From NCBI GenBank assembly GCA_036504095.1, contig DASXVS010000048.1, positions 171,248-235,247 on the forward strand: 64,000 nt of DNA, in the 5' to 3' direction. Origin of the DNA: Armatimonadota bacterium. Lineage in GTDB: Bacteria > Armatimonadota > DTGP01 > JAKQQT01. Positions 19,292 through 28,600 of the stretch are shown piece after piece; position 1 is the first letter of the stretch; each line of letters starts with the position of its first letter. The notes beneath the pieces were generated by a model. The model had not been told where the DNA came from. It saw only the letters and a program-made list of their open reading frames with translations, and searched no databases. Made by a program: the position numbers and the translations under genes.

Positions 19292-20477
19292 GATCTTCGT
19301 TGTCCCATGGCAGCTTGGGCCGCCGTGATATGTCGGTCAGCACTCCCAACGCGAACATCGTGAGCACGAGAGATGAGCCGCCAAAGGAGATGAGCGGAAG
19401 CGGAACCCCTGTGGCCGGCAGCAGCGTACAGACGACGCATATGTTCATCATCGCCTGGCCGCCGATGGTTAAGGCAATCCCGATGGCCAGAAGGCGCCCA
19501 AACCGGTTGGTGCACTTTCCGGCAATAACGAACCCCCTCCACGCGAGGAATAGAAACAGGCCGAGAATCCCCAGTCCACCGAGGAGCCCGATCTCTTCGC
19601 CGATAATCGCGAAGATAAAGTCCGTGTGCTCCGCCGGGAGGTAGAGCCATTTGGCGCGGCTCTCGCCGGGACCTAGCCCGAACACTCCGCCCGAGCCGAG
19701 TGCCGCCAGCCCCTGCAACACCTGGTAACCGGAGCCGTCCGGGTCGTGCCACGGGTTCAGGAACGCCAGCAGGCGCTCCATACGCCAGGGTTCGATGACA
19801 CACAACAACCCCACCGCCACGACCCCGCCGGCGATGAACATGGCGATATGCTTCCCCCTCGCGCCGCCCACGAACAGCAGAGCGGTTGACACGCCGACCG
19901 TTGCCAGCATCGTCCCCATGTCCGGTTCGATCAGAATCAGCCCGCACACCACCCCAATCAGCGCCAGAATCGGCAGGAAGCCGTCCTGGAGGCGCCGGAT
20001 GCTCCGCGGGTTCTGCGCAAGGTAATTCGCGACGAAAATCATCAGGAATATCTTGGCGACTTCCGAAGGCTGCAACCGCACCGGCCCGAACTGCATCCAC
20101 CGGCGCGCGCCTTCGATCTTCCTCCCGATTCCGGGAATAAGGACGGCGATGAGCAATAGAAAGGCGATCAGCAGGAGCGTCGGCGCGACGCGACGGAGAT
20201 TCCAGTACCCCAGTTTCATGCCGAAGCCGAATGCCGCGAAACCCACGACCACCCACACCAACTGGCGCTTGATGAAATAGAACGGATCGTTATTCGTGAA
20301 GCTCGTCTCGATGGCCTTCACATAACTGGCGTCGAACACGAAAAACGTGCCGACGAACACCAGTGTGAGGATTACAAGCAGGAGCCACGGGTCAACCGGA
20401 CGCACTGGAACGTGCGCGGTGGCTCCCACCGGTTCTCTCCGCCCACCCGAACGTCCACGCGATTGTGCAGATGTCAT
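19185..20477 (-). CDS. ftsW: Lipid II polymerase FtsW (SEDS family)
   Basis: This septal peptidoglycan glycosyltransferase of the SEDS family has 430 residues and about ten transmembrane helices. Family motifs include RWMQFGPVRLQPSEVAK, LIEPDMGTM, GLGPGESRAKWLYLPAEHTD, FIFAIIGEEIGLLGG and GVPLPLISFGGSSL. The cytoplasmic tail continues for about 36 residues over the murG start and is Arg/Gly-rich and low in predicted structure. The ATG overlaps the murD stop by 4 bp. Its usual partner FtsI/PBP3 is not encoded in the window. Confidence 0.95.
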   Translation of the reverse strand: MTSAQSRGRSGGRREPVGATAHVPVRPVDPWLLLVILTLVFVGTFFVFDASYVKAIETSFTNNDPFYFIKRQLVWVVVGFAAFGFGMKLGYWNLRRVAPTLLLIAFLLLIAVLIPGIGRKIEGARRWMQFGPVRLQPSEVAKIFLMIFVANYLAQNPRSIRRLQDGFLPILALIGVVCGLILIEPDMGTMLATVGVSTALLFVGGARGKHIAMFIAGGVVAVGLLCVIEPWRMERLLAFLNPWHDPDGSGYQVLQGLAALGSGGVFGLGPGESRAKWLYLPAEHTDFIFAIIGEEIGLLGGLGILGLFLFLAWRGFVIAGKCTNRFGRLLAIGIALTIGGQAMMNICVVCTLLPATGVPLPLISFGGSSLVLTMFALGVLTDISRRPKLPWDNEDHDSGSNRRWDRGPYIPGSGDRRGSRKTGRVPPVYR

Positions 20478-21841
20478 TTTGCCGCCTGAGCCTTCACCAG
20501 AGCCTTGAACTGATTGCCCCGGTCCTCAAAATCCGCGAACTGGTCAAAGCTCGCGCAACCGGGCGCAAGCATTACGACGTCGCCCGCCTGGGCTACCTTG
20601 ACAGCCTCCGCGAGAGCCGAGGCCAGGTCGCCCGAATGGCGTACCGGCTCAACCCCGGCGGTTTCCGCCATCGCAGCCAGATCCGGGCCGAAATCACCGA
20701 TAGTAAAGACCGCGCGGCACCAGGCGGCCATCATGGGCGGAACCGGCGCGAAATCCAGCCCCTTCTCCGCCCCGCCGGCGATGAGGACGACCGGACGCCA
20801 GAAAGCGCTCAGAGAACTGGCCAGCGCAGCCGGATTTGTGCACATCGAGTTGTTGACATAGGTGACGCCATCGATCTCGGCGACGACCTCCATGCGATGC
20901 TCAACCCCCGCGAAGTCTCGCAGCGTACGCGCCAAGCTATCAACAGGCACTCCAACGATGCGTGCAGCGATGGCGGCGGCCATAGCATTCTCGCGGTTGT
21001 GCGATCCGGGAATGCGGATCTTGGAGGCGTGAACAATCTCGGTCTCGGTTTCGCCATCCCGGAACACCATATCCCCGCTCCGCATGAACGCGCCACGCTC
21101 GACCGCTGTGGTCCGGCTGAAGGTCCAGAGCGTACCTTTGGACGATCTCCCCACGTCCAGCGCGAGCGGGTTATCGGCGTTGACGATGGCGTGTTCCGCC
21201 AGCGTCTGGTTCTCGAACAGGCGGGCCTTCATAGCCGTATATTCGGCCATCGTCTTGTGGCGGTTCAGGTGGTCCTCGGTGATATTCGTTATGATGCCGA
21301 TTAACGGCGTGAACCCGTCGATCCACTCCAGTTGAAACGAGGACAATTCCGCGATCAGGAAGGCGTCTGCCGGAGCGTCCGCGGCCAGGTCGATAAGCGG
21401 TCGCCCCGGCGCGATATTGCCGCCGACGCGCGCATCGAGACCGGCATCGGCCAGCATCCGGCCGAGGAGCGCCGTCGTGGTCGTCTTGCCGTTGGTTCCG
21501 GTGATGCCGATGATCGGCGCGGCCGAAATCCGCCAGGCAACTTCCGGCTCGGACCAGACGGTCTGGCCGCGTTCAACCGCGCCTCGGAGGACGGGAGCAT
21601 GTTTCGGGACGCCCGGACTGGGGACCACGATGTCCGCGGCGGCGACCTCGGGGCCGTCGTCCCGCCCCCATACACTGGTTGCGCCGGCGGCGGAAAGGGC
21701 CGCCGCGGCGAGCGCAAGCTCCGCCTCCGGCTTGCCGTCCAGCACGCAGACCGAAGCGCCGCGGGGGACGAGAGCCTGCGCCACCGCCACGCCGGTCCGG
21801 GCCGCGCCGATGACGGCGATGCGTTTGCCGGTAAAGGTCAT
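20474..21841 (-). CDS. murD: UDP-N-acetylmuramoyl-L-alanine--D-glutamate ligase
   Basis: This enzyme adds D-Glu to UDP-MurNAc-L-Ala using ATP. It has 455 residues: N-terminal Rossmann-like domain with RIAVIGAARTGVAVAQAL, ATP loop GITGTNGKTTTTALLG, TNITEDHLNRHKTM, and the C-terminal domain with NNSMCTNPAALASS and LIAGGAEKGLDF. The start is placed at ATG 21841, which forms an ATGA overlap with murF. The open frame extends further upstream but only as a shadow of murF. Confidence 0.96.
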   Translation of the reverse strand: MTFTGKRIAVIGAARTGVAVAQALVPRGASVCVLDGKPEAELALAAAALSAAGATSVWGRDDGPEVAAADIVVPSPGVPKHAPVLRGAVERGQTVWSEPEVAWRISAAPIIGITGTNGKTTTTALLGRMLADAGLDARVGGNIAPGRPLIDLAADAPADAFLIAELSSFQLEWIDGFTPLIGIITNITEDHLNRHKTMAEYTAMKARLFENQTLAEHAIVNADNPLALDVGRSSKGTLWTFSRTTAVERGAFMRSGDMVFRDGETETEIVHASKIRIPGSHNRENAMAAAIAARIVGVPVDSLARTLRDFAGVEHRMEVVAEIDGVTYVNNSMCTNPAALASSLSAFWRPVVLIAGGAEKGLDFAPVPPMMAAWCRAVFTIGDFGPDLAAMAETAGVEPVRHSGDLASALAEAVKVAQAGDVVMLAPGCASFDQFADFEDRGNQFKALVKAQAAK

Positions 21842-23208
21842 TGCACCAAGCCTTCCACCGCGTGTTCCAGCGCGAGGGCGCGCGAGCCTTTGACCAAAAC
21901 AACGTCGCCTTCCCGCAGCAGCGATTCCACTGCTTCGGCGGCAGAGCCGGCGTCCGCCGCGTGGATCCACTTCGACAGCCCGGCGTCGAAGGCGGCCTCG
22001 CCGATGAAGGACGCCAGTTCGCCAACCGTGACGAGCATGTCGAGGGTCCGCGCTGCCGGGACACCCAGCGCGATGTGTTCGGCTTCCGCGGCCGGGCCAA
22101 GCTCACGCATATCGCCCAGCACGGCGAACCGCCGTTTCGCGGGCCAGTCGTGAAGGACTTCCAGCGCGGCGCGGGTTGATTCGGGACCGGCGTTGTAACT
22201 GTCGTCGATAACCGTCCAGCCCCCCGGGGCATGGTGGACTTGCAGACGGTGCTTCCCGAGCGAAACCGACGCCAACGCTTCGGCGGCGGCTTCCAGAGGC
22301 ACCGCATGCCAGATCGCCGTACAAAAAGCTGCGGCCGCGTTCAAGGCGAGGTGACGGCCCGGCGCGGAGAGATGGACGTCCACATGCCCTTCCGGCGAGG
22401 CAATCCGGAACGCCGCGCCACCGTCAACAAGGCGATAGTCCTCGGCGCGAACGTCTCCGGCGGCCATCCCGAACGTGGTGACCGGCCCTTTGGCGGCAGG
22501 GCGAAGAACGCTCTCAAGCCAAGGTGATTCCGCCGGAAGGCCGACCGGTGCGCCGTCCGCAAGCCCCCACAGCAGCTCGGTCTTTGCCCGGGCGACACCT
22601 GCCTCGCCATCGGCGAAGAACTCGGAGTGTGTCTTACCGATGGTTGTGATGATGCCGCAAGTCGGCTCCGCTACGGCCGCGAGGCGCGCGATCTGTCCGG
22701 CGCCACGCATCCCCATCTCGACCACGGCCGCCGCCGTGTTATCGGTGATGCCAAACAGCGTTTGGGGCACGCCGACATCGTTGTTGAAATTGGCCTCCGT
22801 CGCGACGACCGGGCCAAGCGCGCCCAGGATCGCTGACGTAAAATCCTTGGTTGTCGTCTTTCCCACCGTACCGGTGATGCCCACCACGGGTATGGAAAAC
22901 TGACGGCGATACCCCGACGCGAGGTCTCCGTACGCCTTGAGGGTGTCCTTGACAATGTAGATGGGCAGGTCGCACGGGTATTCGGCGATGCCGGCCTCAT
23001 CCACGATCGCTGCCAGGGCGCCACGCTCCTCGGCTTTGCCGAGGAAACGGTGACCGTCGAAGTTCTCGCCGCGCAGAGCGATGAACAGCGCGCCGGGTTC
23101 CAGCGTGCGGGTATCGGTGGACACCGAAAGGAAGGCCCCGAACGGCGGCCGCCCGAGGACCTGGGCGCCGGTGGAGGTGACAACTCTCATCGCCGGGATG
23201 GGTTTCAC
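21838..23208 (-). CDS. murF: UDP-MurNAc-tripeptide--D-alanyl-D-alanine ligase
   Basis: This enzyme adds D-Ala-D-Ala to the tripeptide precursor, completing UDP-MurNAc-pentapeptide. It has 456 residues: STDTRTLEPGALFIALRG, the MurF-type ATP loop GITGTVGKTTTKDF, TNFNNDVGVPQ-like EANFNNDVGVPQT, DDSYNAGPES, and VLGDMRELG. The start is GTG 23208, overlapping the murE stop (GTGA), with GAGGAG 6 nt upstream. The next gene, murD, overlaps by 4 bp, leaving no room for mraY, which often sits here. Confidence 0.96.
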   Translation of the reverse strand: MKPIPAMRVVTSTGAQVLGRPPFGAFLSVSTDTRTLEPGALFIALRGENFDGHRFLGKAEERGALAAIVDEAGIAEYPCDLPIYIVKDTLKAYGDLASGYRRQFSIPVVGITGTVGKTTTKDFTSAILGALGPVVATEANFNNDVGVPQTLFGITDNTAAAVVEMGMRGAGQIARLAAVAEPTCGIITTIGKTHSEFFADGEAGVARAKTELLWGLADGAPVGLPAESPWLESVLRPAAKGPVTTFGMAAGDVRAEDYRLVDGGAAFRIASPEGHVDVHLSAPGRHLALNAAAAFCTAIWHAVPLEAAAEALASVSLGKHRLQVHHAPGGWTVIDDSYNAGPESTRAALEVLHDWPAKRRFAVLGDMRELGPAAEAEHIALGVPAARTLDMLVTVGELASFIGEAAFDAGLSKWIHAADAGSAAEAVESLLREGDVVLVKGSRALALEHAVEGLVQ

Positions 23209-24689
23209 GCCTGGCTCCTCCGTAGTTTCAGCGCTTCGCGCGCGACCTCGCGGTCGTCGAAGTGGTGCTTCACTGTGCCGAGTATCTGGTAGTCCTCGTG
23301 GCCCTTCCCGGCAATAACGACGGTATCGCCTGCCTGCGCTTCGGCGATTGCGGCGTGGATAGCGGCGCGGCGGTCCGGATCTACGGCGTAATTGTGCTGG
23401 CCCGCCATGCCCGCCACGACTTCGGCAACGATGGCCTGCGGTTCCTCCGTGCGCGGGTTGTCCGAGGTCACGAAAGCAAGGTCGCTGAGTTCGCCGGCGA
23501 TATGCCCCATCAGCGGCCGTTTGGTGCGATCCCGGTCGCCGCCGCACCCGAAGACGGCGAGAACGCGGCCATTCGGGGTGATTTTTCGTGCGGCCCTGAG
23601 CACGTTTTCCAGCGCGTCCGGTGTGTGCGCATAGTCCACCAGAACCGCGAAGTCCTGGCCTTCGTCCACCGCCTCGAAGCGTCCGGGAGCGCCGGTGAGA
23701 GTCTCCAGGACCGCGGGCAGGCGCTCCGGATCCTGTGACGCGTCACTGTGAACGGCCGTCAGCGCCGCGAGAGCGTTGTAAACATTGAAGAGGCCGGGCA
23801 GCATCAGGCGGACGTGCTGGAATCTCTGGCCGATCTGAAGCGTGAATTCCGACCCTCCGGGGAGGAGGCGAACGTCCGTTGCGCGCGCGGCTCCGTCGTT
23901 GACTCCGTACATGGAGATTTCACGGCTGCAATTCTCCGCCAGCCTCCGCCCATACGGGTCATCCGCGTTCAGAACCGCGGCGCCCTCCGACAACTCATAC
24001 TCCGTGAACAGGCGGCGTTTGGCGGCGAAGTACTCCTCCATGTCGTGATGGTAGTCGAGGTGGTCCTGGGTCAAGTTCGTGAACACGACCGTCGGGAATA
24101 CGATGCCCCACGTCCGGTCCTGCGCGAGAGCGTGGGAGGAGACCTCCATCGCTACCTTCTTCACCCCTGCGTCCGCCATCCGACGGAGCGTCCGCTGGAG
24201 GTCCGGGGCTTCCGGTGTGGTATGGGCGCCCTCTTCCTCTATATCGCCGATCTTCACGCCCAGGGTGCCGATACGGCCCGTGCTGAATCCGAGGCCGGCG
24301 TAAAGGCGTTCAATGAGGTGGACGGTGGTTGTCTTGCCGTTCGTGCCGGTCACGCCGATGACGTCCATCTCGCGCGACGGGTGGCTGTAGAGCGAACACG
24401 CCAATTCCGCGATCGCGCGGCGGGAATTCGGCGTGAGAAAGGCAACGCCGCCGCAGCCCCTGAGCGCATCTTCGTCTTCTCCCACGACGACGGCCCCCGC
24501 CTCGACGGCGGCGGGCAGAAAGCGATGGCCGTCGGTCTTCTCTCCCACCATGGCGACAAACACTGTGCCCGGCGCGGATTGGCGGGAATCGTAGACGATG
24601 CTGTCAATCTGAGCGTCGAGGCGTGGCGGCGCGCCGACGGGCGCCAGCGTGCCGGGAGGCATATCGGATATCAATTGGCCAAGGGTCAT
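23205..24689 (-). CDS. murE: UDP-MurNAc-L-Ala-D-Glu--meso-diaminopimelate ligase
   Basis: This enzyme adds the third stem residue. The 494 residues show YDSRQSAPGTVFVA, ATP loop GVTGTNGKTTTVHL, EVSSHALAQDR, TNLTQDHLDYHHDM, VDYAHTPDALEN and FGCGGDRDRTKRPLMG. The DNPR motif (SDNPRTEEP) marks meso-diaminopimelate as substrate, as opposed to lysine, so the wall is predicted to be of A1-gamma type. First gene of the dcw operon. Its ATG lies about 70 nt downstream of a perfect TATAAT; no strong Shine-Dalgarno site is seen. Confidence 0.96.
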   Translation of the reverse strand: MTLGQLISDMPPGTLAPVGAPPRLDAQIDSIVYDSRQSAPGTVFVAMVGEKTDGHRFLPAAVEAGAVVVGEDEDALRGCGGVAFLTPNSRRAIAELACSLYSHPSREMDVIGVTGTNGKTTTVHLIERLYAGLGFSTGRIGTLGVKIGDIEEEGAHTTPEAPDLQRTLRRMADAGVKKVAMEVSSHALAQDRTWGIVFPTVVFTNLTQDHLDYHHDMEEYFAAKRRLFTEYELSEGAAVLNADDPYGRRLAENCSREISMYGVNDGAARATDVRLLPGGSEFTLQIGQRFQHVRLMLPGLFNVYNALAALTAVHSDASQDPERLPAVLETLTGAPGRFEAVDEGQDFAVLVDYAHTPDALENVLRAARKITPNGRVLAVFGCGGDRDRTKRPLMGHIAGELSDLAFVTSDNPRTEEPQAIVAEVVAGMAGQHNYAVDPDRRAAIHAAIAEAQAGDTVVIAGKGHEDYQILGTVKHHFDDREVAREALKLRRSQA

Positions 24690-24761
24690 GTAACGTAATC
24701 CGCGGTGACGCGGACCTCCGATGAAAAACGGCCCGAGTCCAGGATTCTGGGGGCCTCAATC

Positions 24762-24767
24762 ATTATA
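24762..24767 (-). promoter_or_regulatory. Probable -10 element of the dcw operon
   Basis: A perfect TATAAT on the minus strand, 72 nt upstream of murE. The position 17 bp further upstream reads GACACA, a weak -35 match. It is the best candidate for driving the twelve-gene operon. Confidence 0.5.
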
Positions 24768-24978
24768 ACGGGCAAGTGCCATTCTGTGTCATCCGGAGTT
24801 TTTATTCGTTGCGAACGCAGGCGGCCGCGGATGGCTGGGCTCCCATCCCCAGTATCGAAACTATGCCGCCGGAAGCAATGGAACCCGTGGTTCACTTGAG
24901 ATGTTTTGCCAATAGGCACGTGGCGGGTCTCTTCGGCGCTGCGTCCGGCCACCGTACCAAATATCGGTTCCAAAGTCC

Positions 24979-25007
24979 TTGTCAAAATCGGGCTGACAGG
25001 TTAGAAT
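24979..25007 (+). promoter_or_regulatory. Sigma-70-type promoter upstream of spoVS-smc
   Basis: TTGTCA (24979-24984), a 17-bp spacer, and TAGAAT (25002-25007). It predicts a start near 25014, leaving a leader of about 287 nt before spoVS. It faces away from the dcw promoter. Confidence 0.6.
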
Positions 25008-25300
25008 CACGTGTATGCACAATCTCCCTCGGGATGCCGGGGGATTTCGAGGTGGGCGTCACGGACTGCGACGACTAGACGTGCGCGGGCGATGCACACC
25101 ACCAGCGAAGCCTTCCCCAGATGCGGGCAGGAACAAACTGGTACATCACTCACTGGGAACAGCACTGCCGTCGATCAGGCGCGAATAGAGGGAATCGGGT
25201 TCGGCTGAAGGGCCGATTGAACTCGAGGATTCCCTGCTGGTGTCCCGGCGCACGGGGGCGTGAGCCTCCGTCATTCTGAGCATCATACAGGAGGTCTCGC
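25008..25300 (+). other. Long leader region before spoVS
   Basis: About 290 nt between the predicted promoter and spoVS. A short open frame (GTG 25011 to 25208, 65 codons) has no Shine-Dalgarno site and no recognisable domain, so I do not call it a gene. No known riboswitch or small RNA consensus is recognised. The spoVS Shine-Dalgarno AGGAGGT is at 25289-25295, 5 nt before the start. Confidence 0.4.
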
Positions 25301-25603
25301 GTGGAGATACTTAAGGTCTCGGGAACTTCGGTCCCCAGGTCCGTCGCTGGCGCTATCGCGGCGGTCCTTCGGAGGGAAGAAGTCGTGGCTGTCCAGGCCG
25401 TTGGGGCTATGGCGGTCAATCAGGCTGTCAAATCCATGGCAATCGCCCGCGAATACCTGGTGGAAGACCACTGGGATCTCGCGATCGCCCCGAACTTCGA
25501 ACACATCGAAATTGATGGCGCCGAACGGACCGCCATCAAATTCACCGTTAACCGCAAGGCGCGTCCCGCGGCGGAAGTTGCGGATGTTCCTGAAGCGGCT
25601 TGA
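25301..25603 (+). CDS. spoVS: Stage V sporulation protein S (SpoVS)
   Basis: A 100-residue Alba-like fold protein. Family features: MEILKVSGTSVPRSVAGA start, AVQAVGAMAVNQAVKS, and FEHIEIDGAERTAIKF. In Bacillus SpoVS affects spore coat formation and septation. It also occurs in non-sporulating Thermus and deep lineages, so its presence does not show sporulation here. The last ~15 residues are Ala/Glu-rich. GTG start with AGGAGGT 5 nt upstream. The 3' end overlaps smc by 20 bp, implying translational coupling of a putative nucleic-acid-binding protein with the chromosome-folding ATPase. Confidence 0.93.
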   Translation: MEILKVSGTSVPRSVAGAIAAVLRREEVVAVQAVGAMAVNQAVKSMAIAREYLVEDHWDLAIAPNFEHIEIDGAERTAIKFTVNRKARPAAEVADVPEAA

Positions 25604-28600
25604 CCTGTTCGGATTTAAGACCTTCGCCGAAAGAACTGAAGTAGAGTTCCCCGTTGGGGTCACCGCAGTGGTTGGCCCCAACGGAAGCGGCAAGAGCAAT
25701 ATCTCCGACTCCATCCTCTGGGTCCTTGGAGAATCCAACGTTCGACACCTTCGGGGCGATCGAGCGCAGGACGTCATCTTCGCCGGCACGAGCACGCGCA
25801 AGCCGCTCGGCATGGCCGAAGCATCCCTCACGTTCGACAACCCCCACGGCCGCCTGGGCGGTATGCCTGACCCCGAGGTCACTGTAACCCGCCGCGTTTA
25901 CCGAAACGGCGAGGGCGAGTATTTCATCAATCGCGCCCCCTGCCGCCTCAAAGACATCCACGAACTGTTCCTCGACACCGGAATCGGACGCGACGCCTAT
26001 AACATGGTCGGCCAATCCGATATCGATGCCATCCTGAGCGCGCGTCCCGAAGAGCGACGGCAATTGTTCGAGGAAGCGGCCGGCATCAAGAAATACCGTA
26101 TCCGGAAGAACGAAGCCCTCCGCAAACTCGAGAGCACCTCGAACAACCTCGTCCGCGTGACCGATATCCTCGCTGAAATCGAGCGCAACGCCGGCCCTCT
26201 GGAAAAGGCGGCCGCGGTAGCCCGGGAGTTCCGAGGCCTGGACACGCGCCGCAAGGAACTCGAGACCCTCGTGTTCGCGTTCGACGCCGAGCGCCTGAGC
26301 AACGACCTCATCACGCTGCGGGATGATGCGGACCTCCTGACCGAGGAAGCCGACGCCGGCCGTGCGGCGCGGGCGGAGGCCGAAGCGGAGGAAGCCGCGT
26401 CGCGGCTGCGGCTGACCGAACTGGAGCGTGACGTAGAGGCCGCCCGCACACGGCTGGAGGAAGTGAGAGGAGAGCGCACCCGGCGCGACGCCGAACGGTC
26501 CCTGCTCACCCAGCGCCGCCACGACGCGGTCCGCCGGGACACCGAACTCGCCGAAATGCTCGTCACGCTGCAATCGAGGCTGGACGCAGCCATCCGGGAG
26601 AGAGAGGATTCCGCGGCCCTGGCCGTGGCGATCGAGGAGCAATCCACCGCCCTTGGAGGCAAACTGTCCCAGGCGCGCGCAGAGTTTGAGGCCGAGCGCG
26701 CGGTCCTCCATCAGGCCGTCGAGCGCCTCCAGACCCTCCGTGCCGAAGAATCGAGGCTGCAGACAGCCATTGCCGCCCGCGCCGGGGAAGCCCGCGCAGC
26801 GCGCGCCGAAGCGGAGCGTGGCGCGCCGCTTCTGGCCAGGCTCGCCGAGCGGAAGGCCGCGCTGATCGCGGACGTGGCGAACGCCGAGACGCAGATCGTT
26901 GAAGCCGCGGAGCGTACCGCGGAACTGAAGCGGGCGCAGGAGGAACTGGGCGCGGCGAAATTGGCCGCGGAAGAGAGATCACGGTCGCTGGAAGCGGATA
27001 TCGCGCAGATGGAGCGCGGCCTGGCCGATACGAAGCGTGATATCGCTTCGGTGAGCGCCCGGCGCCGCGCGCTCGCGGAAATGGCGGAGAGCCATGAAGG
27101 GTTCTTCGCGGGAGTTCGCGCCGTTCTGGACGCAGCGAAAGAGCAGCGCCTGCAAGGCCGGTTCGATGCCGTGGCGGACGTGATTCACGTGCCGGCCGGG
27201 CTCGAGACGGCCATTGAAACCGCGCTGGGCAGCCAGCTTCAGGACATCATCTGTAACACGGATACCGACGCCAAGGAAGCGATCGCCCTGCTGAAACAGG
27301 GAAACGCGGGCCGGGCTACCTTCCTGCCGCTGGACCTGTTATCACCGCAACCGAGGGTGCCGATGCGGGAGGCGCCCGAAGGCGGCTCGCCGGGCTCGGG
27401 CCCCGTGCTGGGTTGGGCCGCGGATCTCGTGACCTACGACCGCCGATTCCAGCCTGCCATCGAGATGCTTCTGGGCCGCATACTGGTCGTCGATGACCTG
27501 GACACAGCCGTTTCACTCGTCCGGCGCGACCGCCTGCCGATCCGGGTGGTCAGCCTGGATGGCGAGATCGTTTCCGGCGGCGGCAGCATCACCGGCGGGC
27601 GCGGCAAAGGCGGCCAGAGCCACCTGCTGGCGCGGAAGCGTGAGATGTCCGACCTGGGCCTCGAAATGAAACGCCTGGAAGCGGACGTCCTGGAGCGCGA
27701 GGAGTCCGTGGCGGCGCTCAAGGCGGAGCGCGAGGCAGCCATTCAGGCGGGCCGGGACGCGGCGGGCGCGCTGAACGAGAACCGGATGCAGTCGGCCGAG
27801 ACCGCACGGAAGAAGCAATACGCCGAAACCGAATCCCACCGTTTCGCGCGGGAGATCCTGGGTGTGGACGCAGAGACGCGAAGTGCGGCGGACCGCGCCG
27901 CGCAACTCGCTCAACAGGCGGATGCGCTGGAAGCAGCCTCCGCGGGAGCGCGTGCGGACCTGGCGCCCGTGACGGCCGAAATCGCCTCGCTCCAGGTGGC
28001 GGAGGCCGGCCCGGACGAGGCGCGGCGACAGGAACTGGTCGCCCTGGAAGTTGAGTCCGCGTCGCTGCGCGAACGCCACAACGCCGCCGTCGCGACGGCG
28101 TCCCGCGCGGAACAGACGGCGAAATCGACACGCGACGAACTGGCCAGCCGGACGGAGCAGCGCGACGCCGCGCGCAAGCTGGCGGGTGAATCGACGACGG
28201 TCGAGGAATCCCTGGCCGACATGCTCGTGGCGCTGGACGCGTCCATCGCCGAGGCTTTGAGGAATCTGGACCAGCACCGGACCGCGCGCGATGCGGTGCT
28301 GCAGCAATCGGCGACACACCGCGAATGGGCTCACGCGGCGGAAGAGCGGACGATGGATGCGGTGGAGAAACTCCGCAAGCTGGAGTACCGCATCGCCGGC
28401 CTGACAAACGAGCGCGAGCACATCCTCGTGCGCCTCAAGGAGATTCTGCTGCCGGAGGGTGGCGATGGGGAGAGTGAGCGAGCGGCAGATCGGGAGCGCC
28501 TGCCGGACGATGAGGCGGAAGACAGCGACCTGAAGACCCCGGTATCCGAGGAGGAGGCCGAAGTTCTGCTCGCGATGGTTGAGTTCCCCGTCGATTTCTC

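Noticed and set aside
25011..25208. Short frame in the spoVS leader
   Set aside because: No Shine-Dalgarno site, no domain; listed only as a possible leader element.
25301..25603. Evidence of sporulation
   Set aside because: SpoVS also occurs in non-sporulating lineages, and no other sporulation gene is present here.
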